Source: Trichomonas vaginalis G3
Taxonomy: Eukaryota; Parabasalia; Trichomonadida; Trichomonadidae
Direction: 5' to 3'
DNA: 64,000 bases
NCBI RefSeq assembly: GCF_026262505.1
Contig: NC_067206.1
Span: forward strand, 20,481,319-20,545,318
Position 1 is the stretch's first letter. Each line of letters begins with the position of its first letter. Positions 38,793 through 50,011 of this stretch are shown here, piece after piece. Under the pieces are notes generated by a model. The model searched no databases and was not told where the DNA came from. It saw only the letters and a list, made by a program, of their open reading frames with translations. The position numbers and the translations under genes are program-made.

Positions 38793-39353
38793 CCTATCCT
38801 AAATTGATTTCTATATTGTACTCATCCATCAATAATGCGACAAAACTAATATTATGCGAAATATTCACTCATGATCTCTGGATGTTTTCCTCAAAATGAA
38901 ATATTAGACATGCTTGAATTATTTCTGAGTCAAATTTTGTTCTTAATAACTTGAAACAATCAATTGCTCCATTGGGCTAATGTCTTGACCAGACATGAAA
39001 AAATTTAAAAAGGAATTCTTGAGCCAACATGAGAAAATCACTTCTATGGGGTTTGTACAGACACTCTATTCCATAAAAAGTTACCCTTTTAATTTCTGCC
39101 ATTATGCCAGAAATTGAGAGGTGCCGAACATGTTTTGAAAGGATTCCTTGGCATAAAATTAATTCTATGGGAATTGTTGCATACAGCATCTAGTTTGCGG
39201 AATTGAAAATGAAATATTCGAGGCAGTTTTTGTTGCTGGCATGCAACAGTCAAAATTAGATAAGGGTATTTGGTACTTTTTTAAAATAAATAAAATTTAA
39301 TCAAAACAAAACTAATAAATATAAAAAAGAAATAATATAACAACGCAACAAAT
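38793..39353. other. Intergenic region, nothing identified
   Basis: Two loosely similar stretches (GGAATTCTTGAGCCAACATGA and GGATTCCTTGGCATAAAAT types, about 39010 and 39140) suggest an old duplication. No ORF I would defend; the 70-codon minus ORF has no leader or domain. Confidence 0.35.
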
Positions 39354-39881
39354 TCAATTACGCCCTATTGGTGTCCAAGATATTGGCTGATCTTCAGATT
39401 GACATACCATTCTATAAGTTCCATCTTCTGTTTCATCTACTTGAACTGCAAGTGACGCCGGTCCTTTTAGCGCAAATACTTTCGAATTTCTATCTTTCTT
39501 ACATTTCTGTATATCAAAATCCGTTACCCAGCCTAGATTATTAAATACTTCTGAATTTGTAAATTCTTCTATTTTTGCATCAAGAAAACTACTAATTTGA
39601 ATGAGTTCTTTTTCTTTTTCTAGTAATGCATTGTGATAACTCTGAGCATCTGCCTTTGAATTTCTTGAAGTCCACTTTATTTTAGATTTTCCACATCTCT
39701 CTACGAGGCCTACACCTTGTAGAACATTTGTTACATCGTAGAGTCTTCTTTTAGATGCATCTAACATTTCGGAGGCTTTTGTGATTTCAATTTCGACATC
39801 TTCGGAGTTTGTTAAGAGATGTATAAATCCTTGCGTTAATGATGCAAGAGATTGCTTACTCTGTTCACCTTTATCAGTCAT
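39354..39881 (-). CDS. E2F/DP-family winged-helix transcription factor, 175 aa
   Basis: Intact. Residues 11-71 form the E2F DNA-binding domain: SLASLTQGFIHLL, EITKASEML, then the diagnostic KRRLYDVTNVLQGVGLVE and KSKIKW. The RRxYD motif (45-49) reads the TTSSCGC-type site. Residues 85-110 form a short coil suited to dimerisation, followed by a marked-box-like region. The activation/pocket-binding tail of animal E2Fs is missing. Probably controls cell-cycle genes in the nucleus. Confidence 0.85.
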   Translation of the reverse strand: MTDKGEQSKQSLASLTQGFIHLLTNSEDVEIEITKASEMLDASKRRLYDVTNVLQGVGLVERCGKSKIKWTSRNSKADAQSYHNALLEKEKELIQISSFLDAKIEEFTNSEVFNNLGWVTDFDIQKCKKDRNSKVFALKGPASLAVQVDETEDGTYRMVCQSEDQPISWTPIGRN

Positions 39882-40594
39882 TTTTAATTTTTAGAAAATT
39901 ATTAAACGTCTATTCAATTCAAAATAATGCATGACAATCATTCAGTATTTCATTTCGAACACCATCTCAAAACTTTAACTCATGTTGGATAAATCCAAAT
40001 TCACTCTTTTAAATGAATTTGATGATTCAAATTATGGGTAAAATTAAGAATTTAAGCTCCAAACCATATTGCCCAAAATTTTATCTATTGGATACATATT
40101 CACTTGATTTATGAACGTTATTTGAGTCATCCTTATGATCCGCACTGAAAAATGGCCATATATTTTTGTCAGAACTGATTCATTGCTAGCTTATATCTAA
40201 TAAACATTCATGAACAAGCATATGCGACGTACAGCTTTCCCATAATTCTTTTCAAATGTGCATCAAATTATAAATTCAAGTTCGTACAAACTCTACTAAC
40301 TATCCGTAGGATTTAACAAATGTTTCTGTTAATTTAGATAACTTAAGTTCATTTTTGAAAAAATATATAATAGGTTTAAAGCATGATAATATAAGATTAT
40401 ATAAGTATATACAGATTCAATGCCCAATGATAAATGACGCCAGGCAATTTCTCCCGATATTTTGAATTCTAAATAAATTCATAATTCAGATCAATTCTGT
40501 GATTATTTTATCATTTCTAGGTCTGAGACGACGATGTAACATGTACACTATTCATCTAAAGTTTTACATAATTTTTAAACGTCTTCGAAAGAAA
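39882..40594. other. Divergent intergenic region
   Basis: Upstream of the E2F-like gene (minus) and the 122-codon gene (plus). Very AT-rich; no repeat or RNA gene found. Confidence 0.4.
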
Positions 40595-40960
40595 ATGTCA
40601 CGCTATGATCCATTATTCGAAGGCAATTCTCCTGATGAAATACTTAAAAAGATATCAAGTATGGGTGTTAACATTGATACAAAGGCAGATGCCAAAAAAC
40701 CACGAAGAAGACAATTAACAAAAAATATTTCGATTCAGACAGACATTGAAAATGAAATAGTGGCAAACGAATCAGTTAAAAATTGGCTTTTTAAGGAAGC
40801 TCCAGAAATTAAACCCGAAACTAAATTACAAATTGAAAATTCATTTTCATTTGCTCAATTTACTGAACAGAAAGATCCATTATCATTTGATGATGGATCT
40901 TACTCAGATGATCCAGTTCTAAGAGAACTGAGAAATAGAATGAAAATGTTAAAATTATAA
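40595..40960 (+). CDS. Hypothetical protein, 121 aa
   Basis: Starts MSRYDPLFEGNSPDEILKKI and ends in a short helical RELRNRMKMLKL. Basic patch KKPRRR near residues 34-39 could be a nuclear signal. Acidic and Phe-rich middle. The frame extends upstream to 40499, but those codons look non-coding and the internal ATG opens the protein-like part. No family recognised. Confidence 0.5.
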   Translation: MSRYDPLFEGNSPDEILKKISSMGVNIDTKADAKKPRRRQLTKNISIQTDIENEIVANESVKNWLFKEAPEIKPETKLQIENSFSFAQFTEQKDPLSFDDGSYSDDPVLRELRNRMKMLKL

Positions 40961-41363
40961 TGAATTACTAGGTTATAATGTATTGTATGTATTGTGTAAT
41001 AAAAGTCATGCTTTAGAGAAAAAAACATAGAATTCTATAATTTATAATTCCTATTGCCAAAATATAATTTTTTAAGCCTTTACCGCTACGCAATAAAAGC
41101 CATTTCAAACTTGGAAGTACTTAGAATCTAAATGCAAGTATTCGGACAAAACAATCCGGTTGAAGAAAGCTAGAATAATAAATTGATTCAAAAACAAATT
41201 GACAAACATTGTGTTCTGATGCTCAATGTCCAGAAGTTTCAACAAAAGTTGCCTTTTCGATTTGTGTATCCTTAAAAAAAATTATAATTATAATTATGAA
41301 AAATTAACCAAAAATATATAAATTATATATAACTTTATGATAAATTGTAAATGAATATATTCT
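40961..41363. other. Intergenic region between convergent genes
   Basis: AT-rich; contains AATAAA-like words after each gene. Nothing else supportable. Confidence 0.4.
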
Positions 41364-42104
41364 CTAATCCTTATCGAAGTCACCAAGTTCGTGGTATAAT
41401 CCATCACCACCACCAAGATACTTCTCTTGGACAGCAAACTGTGAGTGAAAGATGTTGTAGTTTGTGTTAGAAGCCTCTGTAGAGAGTCTCTTGATTGATT
41501 CTCTGCAAACTGCCAATGTATTGTCTTCTTCAACATCGATACCAGCCTTATGTGTCTTCATTAAGTTCTTGGCTGTGAAATATTTGATTTCATCATCCTT
41601 TAAGTAGCAGAATGGTCTGATAATTGTAATTTCTGGAGATTCTGGTGTAAGCTGGATCTTTTGAGCAATATCTGGTCCGTTGAGGATACCATCGGTGATC
41701 ATGGTAGCGAACATTAAAGCGTTGATGAACTCGATGGAATCTGGAAGAGCAACTTTGTTGCATCCTTCAGCAACAGCTTCCTCAACATACATCTTGTGGA
41801 GGGCATCTCTGTCTGTAACTGCCTCGTGATGGACGTACTTGAGGTCCATTGGATATAATTTGAGAAAATCATCGAGAATTTGTTGTGTTTCTGGATCAAC
41901 TTTCTCAGATGAGTAGAAGTGTGCAGCGCAAACATTGCATTTCTCGATCATTTTAGCTTTCTTGAGATAAAGCCATGCAGCCAATGTTAATCTTGGATAT
42001 TCGCCATCGATAGGAACAAGAATCTTGTCTGATGGATCTATTAAGTGGAATTCAGCAATGGCCTTGCCGAAAAGCTTTCTAATCTTGGGGAATTTAGACA
42101 TCAT
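41364..42104 (-). CDS. TtcA/CTU1-like ATP-pyrophosphatase family protein with degenerate PP-loop
   Basis: 246 residues, intact. The second half matches the TtcA/CTU1 layout: GCNKVALPDSIEFINALMFATMITDG (where active members have GHNxxD) and ITIIRPFCYLKDDEIKYFTAKN. But the SGGxDS PP-loop position reads ILVPIDGEYPRLTLAAWL, and the usual CxxC is not evident. Family members thiolate tRNA using ATP; loss of the PP-loop argues for a non-catalytic partner such as CTU2, which is also degenerate. Mav3 starts 132 bp upstream of its ATG. Confidence 0.65.
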   Translation of the reverse strand: MMSKFPKIRKLFGKAIAEFHLIDPSDKILVPIDGEYPRLTLAAWLYLKKAKMIEKCNVCAAHFYSSEKVDPETQQILDDFLKLYPMDLKYVHHEAVTDRDALHKMYVEEAVAEGCNKVALPDSIEFINALMFATMITDGILNGPDIAQKIQLTPESPEITIIRPFCYLKDDEIKYFTAKNLMKTHKAGIDVEEDNTLAVCRESIKRLSTEASNTNYNIFHSQFAVQEKYLGGGDGLYHELGDFDKD

Positions 42105-42236
42105 TTTTGAGAATGAAAAACCGCCATCATCAAAATTTAGTTAATTTATTACATAATCTTGATAAACATATTCCAAATCATTAGGAAATTATAAATCCAC
42201 ATAAAAATCAATGAAGGCACTATAAATTCAAGAAGT

Positions 42237-42644
42237 AGTAGGATATGACGGGTTTAGTGACTTTTTTTGTTACATCTATATATAGACGATGCATTAAAAT
42301 ATATTTATTTATAAATCATTAAAAAATTAACATTAATTTTAAAATAATTTATTTTTTATCTTTTATAAAAGAAGCTATATATAGATGATGTCAGATATTC
42401 CGCGATTAATTAAACATTGTTTAAATCCTGAATGGGTTAAACTTCAATTTAAAAATGAAGATTGTGAATTATTAAATGAATATGAAAGCCAAAATAAGCT
42501 AATGAGGTATAAATATAATGATAAAGAATATTTAATTTCATGGAATCAATGGAGTCATAATCAAAGACCTCATAAACGAGAAGAAGAAGAAATTGAAAAT
42601 AATGAAATGGAAATCATTGATGACATTAAAGAGGATGGAATTCA
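42237..42644 (+). repeat. Mav3 left terminal inverted repeat (type I)
   Basis: Inverse of 59800-60203 with few differences (one 3-bp length change in a GAA run). It includes the 5' 87 codons of the terminal gene, so the gene is present in part at both ends. Confidence 0.9.
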
Positions 42645-42702
42645 TATAAAAATAAGAAGTCTGTTTGACCTTAAGAATGATTTATATATAAAAATAAAAT
42701 AA
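42385..42702 (+). CDS. Terminal-repeat ORF, 105 aa (truncated duplicate of the terminal gene)
   Basis: First 87 residues (MMSDIPRLIKHCLNPEW, NEDCELLNEYE, YLISWNQW, RPHKRE) are the TIR copy of the gene at 59467-60055; the last 18 come from internal element sequence. The pattern CELLxEY...LxYKYNDxxYxISWxxW...RP recalls the repeated CGN-ISW zinc-finger-like domains of large DNA viruses but lacks their cysteines. Likely a truncated by-product of TIR formation. Confidence 0.5.
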   Translation: MMSDIPRLIKHCLNPEWVKLQFKNEDCELLNEYESQNKLMRYKYNDKEYLISWNQWSHNQRPHKREEEEIENNEMEIIDDIKEDGIHIKIRSLFDLKNDLYIKIK

Positions 42703-42763
42703 ACTTCTTACGAAAAATTAAAACTTAGTTATGTTTATTATTTTATTTTTTATTTTGTATGAA

Positions 42764-43867
42764 ATGAGCGTCAAAACTAACAACGTTAAAAAATTAGGAT
42801 TCACAAACGAGGAAATAAAGGATATATTAGAGGAGGTAGGTTATGAAGTTAATAAATATTATTTAAGAAATTGTCAAAAATTCGCGGAGTTATTAAATGA
42901 TTTAGATTATGATGGAAAAATGAATAAAGATGATGTTATAAATTTCTTATATCCCACATCTGAAGCAGAAAAACCTAAAGAACCTGATGTTTTCCCTGAA
43001 TATTATGAAGAACGGATTAAAGATGATGAATACAATGAAATTGAAAGACTGAAAAAAATAAGAGATGAAATAGATGAAAAAATTAAGGAATTAAGAGAAG
43101 TTGAAAAATATAATGAAATGAAGTAGAGGGTTTAATGAATATCCCAGCTTCAGAATCAGAAGTACAGAAATCTCATGAAGAAAGATATAAAAATTATGTC
43201 TCAGAATCAACACAAAATTTATTAGATGGTGAAATAGACGAAACACTTTCAGAAGAAGGTACTAAATTTATTCGTAACCATAAGTTACAATTTATTGATA
43301 ATGAAGAATACCCTTGTATCTTACTTTCACCCCCTCTCGATTCTGAGAAATTCAAAAAAGCTCTTAAAAACGTGACATATGCAACTAATACGATTAAGAA
43401 AGAAGATCATGATATTTACAAAATTATTATTTAAATAAATGCACAGGTGTTGATAAAGTTTTTGATTTATTAGATAAATATCAAAAGAAACCATTGGAAC
43501 CTATAAAATTTTGTGTGATTGTGGTTTCATTATTGAAGCTACCAATAATGTTTCATATGAAAGAACAGCACCGAAGGAAGACGAAGTTGAAAGGTCTATA
43601 CCATTCGTTATTAAGAACATAAAAGATATGAAAACGTATAAGCATTATATTTATTCATTTATTTCAGAAAAAATGGAAGCAACCCATAAAACATCTTCTC
43701 ATCATTTTATAGCTATTCATACATTCCTTTTCAAAGTTGTGAAATTAAATAAGACAGGAATTAGATTTAATGTATCAGGGTACGCATTCTTGAGTAAATT
43801 AAAATGTATTCGTCACGTCGCAGATGATAAAAATTTATGTGTTCTTAATTCATTTTATGGGCTTTAA
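42764..43867 (+). pseudogene. Large Maverick protein of unknown function, frameshifted (Mav3 copy)
   Basis: Counterpart of 36534-37646. Breaks near 43125 (AAATGAAATGAAGTAG; Mav2 has GAAAATGAAG), near 43425 and near 43510. Between the breaks the residues are nearly identical to Mav2, e.g. LSEEGTKFIRNHKL and SHHFIAIHTFLF. The C-terminus NSFYGL is intact here. Confidence 0.6.
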
Positions 43868-44776
43868 AAAATAAACTTTATTTTTTTTAATTTTTTTATT
43901 CTTACATAAATGAACAAAAACGGAACAGCTAAAATGAATGATAATCAAATAAGAGCAGAAGGTAGAAGGTTATTTAAACGCTTCTATAACATTCCTGATG
44001 GTGTTAATCCTAAAACTCGTAGAAGCTATTTAAATGAAGCAATAGATGCATATGAAGGGTTTGACATTTCATCAGAAAGTGAGAGATTAGCGAGAATGTT
44101 AAATGTTAATATTGATTTCTATTATTGTGATCCTCAACCAGAAGACGTGGACATAAATAAGGTAGACTTTCCATTAGTGGAATCAATAATGATAGATCCA
44201 GAATTTGAAACAGTAAATATTTTATTAACACAGAGTCCATGTGGAAAACTTCACGCTGACAGAATAACAGACGTTGAAGCACTCACCGGCTATAAAGTTT
44301 GTCCATATTGTAAAGAAGAAGTTTATTCTATCCGTGATGATCCAGAAAGGAAAAACCAAAGAAGATTTTTAAAGCATTGTGAGAAATGTAAAGAAAATAA
44401 TGGAAGATTAATTCAAGACGTTCATTGCAAAAGACACAGCAACCATATGCACCACATATTACGAAACAGAAGATATATCAGTGGTTATTAGCTCACAATT
44501 TGCAGAAATATTATAAACCGACAAGATATTATATTACTTTTGACTTCGAAACATTAGAGACTAAAGAAGAATTACAACTTTCTGAGTGTGCAACTTTGAA
44601 CGCTTACTTAAAACCATTCATGGTATCATCAACGGTTAAATTAAATGATAAAACATATACGAGGAATTTTTGCTTAACTTCGAGTGATTCTTTTATTTCT
44701 GATTGGATTGAGTTTTTATTTTCAACCTGTTCATTAGTTGCTAAATCAAATATGAACAATATGAAGAATTATTGAA

Positions 44777-44802
44777 GCCGCAAACGGCGGGGACTTTGTC
44801 CC
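44777..44802 (+). repeat. Double-hairpin mini-element DHE-c in PolB (Mav3)
   Basis: GCCG-CAAA-CGGC, then GGGAC-TTT-GTCCC. Same place as 35600-35625 in Mav2. The upstream polymerase frame (QYEELIEA) and the downstream one (TLNEKQKEAF) are out of phase across it. Confidence 0.65.
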
Positions 44803-45604
44803 ATACATTAAATGAAAAACAGAAGGAAGCATTTAAAGAACTTCTAGATGAGGAATTCAATAAAGTGAATATCATAGGTTTTAATTCGGGAAAGTTTGAT
44901 TTAAATTTAATTCTTCGTGATTTAAACACTGCAAAATGGAAAATAAAATCAATGCTGGGTTCATCTTCACAATTTAAGCAAATCATTGTAAAGAAAACAA
45001 ACGTCCATATGAATTGAGATTTATTGACATCAGAAATTATATAGCGGGTGGGACATTAGACCAATTCACTCAAGATTTCGGAAACAATAAATCACGTGTT
45101 AAATCCTTTTTCCCTTATCAATTCATCACGTGGGAAAATTACGAAGAAGAATTATATAAAGTGGAACCATTCACTCAAGATTCATTTTATTCAGCATTAA
45201 CTCAAGAAACTATATCAGATAGTGATTATCAAATATATCTCAATGATGCTAAAAATTTTAAGAATAGATTAGAATATTTTATTCATTATTGCAATAAAGA
45301 TGTTGAAATTATGATTGACCCAATCGATAAAATTATTGAAGAAACATTTGTTTATAAAATTGATATGCTTCATAATCTTTCTTTATCATCGAATGCTTCA
45401 ATGATTCGTTACGCTTTAGCATATAAAGACTTTAATCCTAATGAAAAATATCCTGAGGAAGAGATAGAATCAAGTTTTGAATTAACGAAAAAGTATTGGA
45501 AATATAAAATTGAATCATATAAGAAACAAGATGAAAAAGCAGAAAGGGATACTAAAAATAATGTTTCAATGGATGATTTTCAATACTATCACGATTTAAT
45601 CCTT

Positions 45605-45770
45605 TCATCTAAATGCAAAATGTGTGGTAAAGCGTTTACATATGCATAAACCAACATTGGATAGAATCGATAATGAAAAACCACATACCAAAGAAAATTG
45701 TCAGTTAATGTGTTGTTATTGCAATGTCGTAAAATCAAATAAAGATGAAGATGTTCAACGTTTAAGAATC
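45605..45770 (+). other. HNH-like nuclease domain inside the polymerase gene
   Basis: CKMCGK, then TLDRIDNEKPHTKENCQL and MCCYCNVVKSN: two CxxC pairs around an (L/V)DxID...HTxxN core, the usual HNH endonuclease pattern. It lies between ExoIII and motif A. The Mav2 equivalent is at about 34650-34800. A one-base frameshift (near 45640) separates the first CxxC from the rest in both copies. Confidence 0.6.
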
Positions 45771-47399
45771 AATTTAAGAAATTATGCATTAAAAAATAAT
45801 TTACCAATGACTTTAGATTCAGTTGAAGCTTATCACATTCTCCGTAATGGAATTACTGGTGGTTATCAAATGTTCAACATCGTGTTAATCTTAAAGGAAT
45901 CACGCACATTAATAAACTTTCATATAGTCCAGAAACTAAAACTGTATCAAATGAGGACACTTCCAACATCATGACTCATTTCGTTGGTGTTGATTTTAAT
46001 TCATTATATCCTTCATCATTTTCATCTAATCCTCATGATTTCATTCAATATACTGACCATAAAATGTATATGCCGGGAAGATTGAATGGTGTTATCATTT
46101 GTGATACAGCAACAAAGAAAGCAAAAGCACTGGGAATAATTAAGAAGAAAAATACTTTATTCGTGGCTGAAGTAAAGGGTCACATTGATGAAAAATACAT
46201 TAATGATTACATAAACTTTTTACCGATAATAAGAAACTTAGATATTATCACAGATGAAAAAACAATTGGCAGTTTTATGTATAATTACATGAAATCAAAC
46301 AATCTACCAGTTGACCAGAAACAGAGGAAATTAACTCAGTTAGCATCAACACACAACCAATATCAACCATTTTCTTCTTATTATCTTTGGTATCTAATAG
46401 ACAGATTTCATTTTATCATCGATGATATTCAATCAATTTTAACATTTACGAAAAACACTTGTTTTAATGAATTTGCGAACGAATTTATGAACGAAAGACA
46501 AAAGGCTGAATTAGAAGGAAATAAAGGAAAAAGTTTATTTTGCAAGATTTCACTTAATGGATCATATGGTTACGATGCAATGAATACACAAAATTACGCA
46601 AAGACTAAAATAATGAATGCACAGAAGGCACGCGTTGCATGTATGTCAAATAAGTTTAAAAACATAAGAGAAATAGGTGAAGATACATATCAAGTGATGC
46701 TTAAAGATAGATTTTATAGATGTGATACATGTTTACAAGAGGCATTCTTCACTTTAGATAATGCTAAATACTGGTATTTGGTTTTCATTTATGATTTTAT
46801 GTATAAATGCATGAATGTTAATCGTTTTCATTTCATTGAAGGTGATACTGATTCATCTTATTGGGCAATCGCTGGCGACCCAAATCTTCCTAACACTCAA
46901 GCATTTCAAGCAATTGTTACCGATAAACAATTTTATGATAAAAACATTTTCAAATTCGCACCATTTGATTTCTTCTGTTTTGATGAGAAATTTAAACCTA
47001 AATTAAAGAATAAAGCTGAAGAAAAAGCACATGAGAAGAAGTTATTGGGTTTAGCAATTGAGAAACAAGGTGATAACATGGTTGCTTTATGTCCTAAGTG
47101 TTATACATCATTCAACGGTTCAATTGATGGGGGTGATTTTAAAAAGATTGCACAAAAAATGAAAGGTGTTAGTTTACGACAAAATAAACAATTAACACCT
47201 AAAAATTATTTGGATATAATAAATGATAAAGTGATATTTGATGGTCAGAATATTAATTTACAACTTAAAAACGGGTCAATGACTCGCTTAACAATCGGTA
47301 AGACTGCATTAACAGGAGCACACACTAAGGCTGTATGTTGTGAAAATGGATGTTGTATGCCATTTATTTAATACAATTTAAAATTTTATTTTTAATAAA

Positions 47400-47855
47400 A
47401 TGCCACAGAAGAGACAAAAGGAACCGAATAGATTTATACCAAATGGTTTTAACTTTCAGATTCCAAATAATCAACCGCAACGAATTTTTCAAATCCCACC
47501 ACAGCATCAACAGCAGCAGCAACAACCACCACCACCACAACGTCAACGGAGAAGAACATTCACCCCTGAAGAAAGAAATTTCAATAATTTGATGCGTCAA
47601 CAAAATCAAGGTTTGAGATTTTATCCGGGTAGTAATGGTATACATATAAGGCATCCAAATTTAGATAGAAGATATACCGCTGAGATTCATATTTTACCTA
47701 ATAATACGGTTAATTTTGCTGGATTTTATGATCATCATCAGGAAATCTGGACTCCACCATTTGATACCGTTTTAGAAGGAGGAACCGTTAATGATGCGAT
47801 TCAATATGTAAATAATGGTTTTGATACTATGATTCAAAGAGGTGGGCACCCTTAA
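47400..47855 (+). CDS. Gln/Pro-rich basic Maverick protein, 151 aa
   Basis: Intact. N-terminal 55 residues are low-complexity (HQQQQQQPPPPQRQRRR) and strongly basic. The C-terminal half is folded-looking, with HIRHPNLDRRYTAEIHILPN and FAGFYDHHQEIW. It lies between PolB and integrase; nearly all of it is deleted in Mav2 (32904-32977). A DNA-binding or terminal-protein-like role is conceivable, but there is no motif to prove it. Confidence 0.6.
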   Translation: MPQKRQKEPNRFIPNGFNFQIPNNQPQRIFQIPPQHQQQQQQPPPPQRQRRRTFTPEERNFNNLMRQQNQGLRFYPGSNGIHIRHPNLDRRYTAEIHILPNNTVNFAGFYDHHQEIWTPPFDTVLEGGTVNDAIQYVNNGFDTMIQRGGHP

Positions 47856-47879
47856 AACATTTATTTTATTTTTATATAA

Positions 47880-49462
47880 ATGGATAACGCAGATTTAGAA
47901 AATTTAATTGATGATTTAGTACTTAATCAAAATTTTCTTAATTATTATGAATTAAAATCATATCTCCAAAAACATAATAAAAATAACGGGTGATGATATG
48001 GATTATTATTATTCGTATTATAAAAATGAAATTTTGAAATATCATGATAAAATAATTTCTGAAATTAAAGACAAAATTAAAAATAATGAATATACAAAGG
48101 GAAAAAATAAATCACAACTTAAACAGTTGAAAGATTTCAAAAATAAAGTATTAACAGAAGAAGATATTGATGAATTATATAAATTATATAATCCTGAGCC
48201 GCAAAAGCCAAAGGAACAAAAACAAAAGAAGAAAAAGCCGAAAACAACACCAAAAGAGAAAGTAGCAAATGTTCAACAGCTAAAGGTGCAAAACGCCCAG
48301 GTCCTTCAGACCATAAATGATGCACAAGCTTTAATTTATGATTCATTAGTTAAACCATATTCAGCCCGACTTTTAAATGAAGATCAACTTTTGGAATTCA
48401 TCCTTCAACATAAACTCGAAGCGGGAAAGTATATCAAACCTTTATATACAGCATATTTAAAACAAATGAATAGAATACATCCAGAATTAATGAAAGGAAA
48501 ATCAACAACTAAAACTTCATCATCCAAAATCAAAGCAGATAAAATTAAACCACTGCAACACCAAAACCTCCAACGACAGTACCTCCTCCTTCAGTTAATC
48601 CTTCATCATTCACTTTATTATATCCATTTCAAACAAAGAAACAAAAAGATTTTAAAAAGGATTTCAAGATATTAAATAAACCAATTGACCCGAAAATTCA
48701 ACCGTTAAAGGAAAAATTTAGTCGCCCTTCATTTGCTCCATATCCATATTCATACGAAATCGATCATTTAGAATATTCAAAAGGAAACGTTACTTATTTA
48801 TTTGCCATTAACATTAACACTAGATATTTATATTGCATTCCGGTGAAAGGGAAAACAGAACAGGAAACAAGAAGAGCTATTCAATACTTACTAGATCATG
48901 AAAGAGTAGATAATATAGGGGTGATGGTGATAAAGGATTTCAGGCAGCTATGGCTCATTATTTCCCACAAATTAATTTTTACTTCTCATCTTCTCCATAT
49001 ACGTTTCATAATAAAATAGTTGATGCGGTAATGAGAACTCTTAGAGATGCGTTAGGGGTTAACGGTCAGATATACTGGGATGGAAATCATGACTCCATCA
49101 TACAGCAGTTAGTATATTATTACAATAATACATGGCATAGAACTATAAACATGAAACCAGTGGAAATGAAAAATGATATTTCAAAAGAATGGGAATATAT
49201 TAGAAAGCAAATGGAAAGGTTAAATGATGTTAAACGTGAACAAATTAATTCGGGGCTCATGAATTTTAAACAAGGGGATAAAGTTTTGATTCATCTCGAT
49301 TATGGAAAAACTGATAAATCAATGACAAAAAGAAGACGAAGATTTGACACAATAGCTGAATTTGTTAGATATATTAACGGCAATGCATTAGTTGAAGTTG
49401 ACAATAAATTAATAGAAATTCCGATTTATTTTATTACTCCATTATATTTAAATAATATTTAA
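47880..49462 (+). pseudogene. Maverick integrase (Mav3 copy), frameshifted
   Basis: Counterpart of 31292-32879. Breaks near 47985 (an extra A in an A run), near 48555 (GCAACACC for GCGACACC with length change) and near 48917 (one G missing in ATAGGGGTG). The C-terminal 170 codons are intact, including NKIVDAVMRTLRDAL, the SH3-like GDKVLIHLDYGK and the end ITPLYLNNI. This copy keeps the intact joint PKTTPKEKVANVQQL that is broken in Mav2. Confidence 0.85.
48285..48312 (+). repeat. Double-hairpin mini-element DHE-b in integrase (Mav3)
   Basis: GGTG-CAAAA-CGCC, CA, GGTC-CTTCA-GACC. Nearly the same 28 nt as in the fibre gene at 52494-52521; both are translated as a (V/A)Q(N/S)AQVLQTI peptide. 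Confidence 0.65.
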
Positions 49463-49481
49463 TTTTTTTATTTCGTAAGAA

Positions 49482-49794
49482 ATGAGTGACAACAAAGCAG
49501 CCAAGAGTCCTGATTCAATTAAGATTCAGAGTCCAGACAATGAATATAAAAAGAAACTAAACAGAATTAAATCAAAAATATGCTATTACAAAAAGAAGCG
49601 CAATGCGGTGGGGTTGCATAAAACTAATAATTGAAAACGATAAAGAGAGGAAAGAAATAATCGAAAAATTAGAAACTTACCGTTCAATCCTTAAACTGAG
49701 TGAAGCAAAAATAAAAGAATTTAATAGAATAAATAAATTGATTGGAAGAGATGAATTTAATAAAGATGAATTTTTAAACTCAATCCAAATTTAA
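49482..49794 (+). pseudogene. Helical Maverick protein (Mav3 copy), disrupted
   Basis: Homolog of the 90-aa gene at 31000-31272. A 17-bp insertion between TTG repeats near 49615-49632 and indels upstream break the frame; the last 63 codons reopen. N-terminus also has an 11-codon difference (KIQSPDNEYKKK). Confidence 0.6.
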
Positions 49795-49797
49795 TTT

Positions 49798-49983
49798 TTA
49801 TTCCTCTTCGACAACGTCTCTTCGAGACGCCGAACCCTTCTGGGTTCTTCTTTCCATCATTACTGCATAACCGCATCTTCTCGGTTTTCGTGGTTTGTTG
49901 TTTTTAATTCGTTCTTGCATCATTTTTATCATTTCCTCCCTTGTTATGATTCGTGGTAAATTTTGAGCTTGTGGGGTATCCAT
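49798..49983 (-). CDS. Small basic Maverick protein, 61 aa (longer form)
   Basis: Shares 36 residues with the Mav2 gene at 30879-30989 (MDTPQAQNLP, NNKPRKPRR) and then continues CGYAVMMERRTQKGSASRRDVVEEE. The extra part contains a double hairpin. Either the Mav2 form lost this segment or Mav3 gained it; the flanking GAAGATG/GAAGAGG similarity fits a deletion in Mav2. Confidence 0.5.
   Translation of the reverse strand: MDTPQAQNLPRIITREEMIKMMQERIKNNKPRKPRRCGYAVMMERRTQKGSASRRDVVEEE
49816..49847 (-). repeat. Double-hairpin mini-element DHE-f, Mav3 only
   Basis: GTCTC-TTC-GAGAC (13 nt, 49816-49828), spacer GCC, GAACCC-TTCT-GGGTTC (16 nt, 49832-49847), all pairs perfect. Absent from Mav2 at the matching site (30986). 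Confidence 0.7.
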
Positions 49984-50011
49984 TTATATAAAAATAAAAT
50001 TTTGTTATCAG

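Larger units (their letters stand above)
43910..47371 (+). pseudogene. Protein-primed family B DNA polymerase (Mav3 copy), frameshifted
   Basis: Start at 43910 is preferred because the leader TTTTTTTATTCTTACATAAATG abuts it; 43934 is the alternative. Order: CPYC/HCEKC finger near 44300, ExoI DFETLE near 44540, ExoII GFNSGKFD near 44880, ExoIII YCNKDVEIM near 45290, HNH-like block 45605-45760, motif A DFNSLYPSS (45992), motif B KISLNGSYGY (46543), motif C GDTDSSY (46841). Breaks occur near 44425, 44740-44800, 45005, 45640 and 45890. The C-terminal 466 codons are intact and differ little from Mav2. Confidence 0.88.

Noticed and set aside
40499-40594. Upstream extension of the 121-aa gene
   Set aside because: The extra residues (MIILSFLGLRRRCNMYTIHL) look like translated 5' DNA; the internal ATG at 40595 begins the protein-like part.
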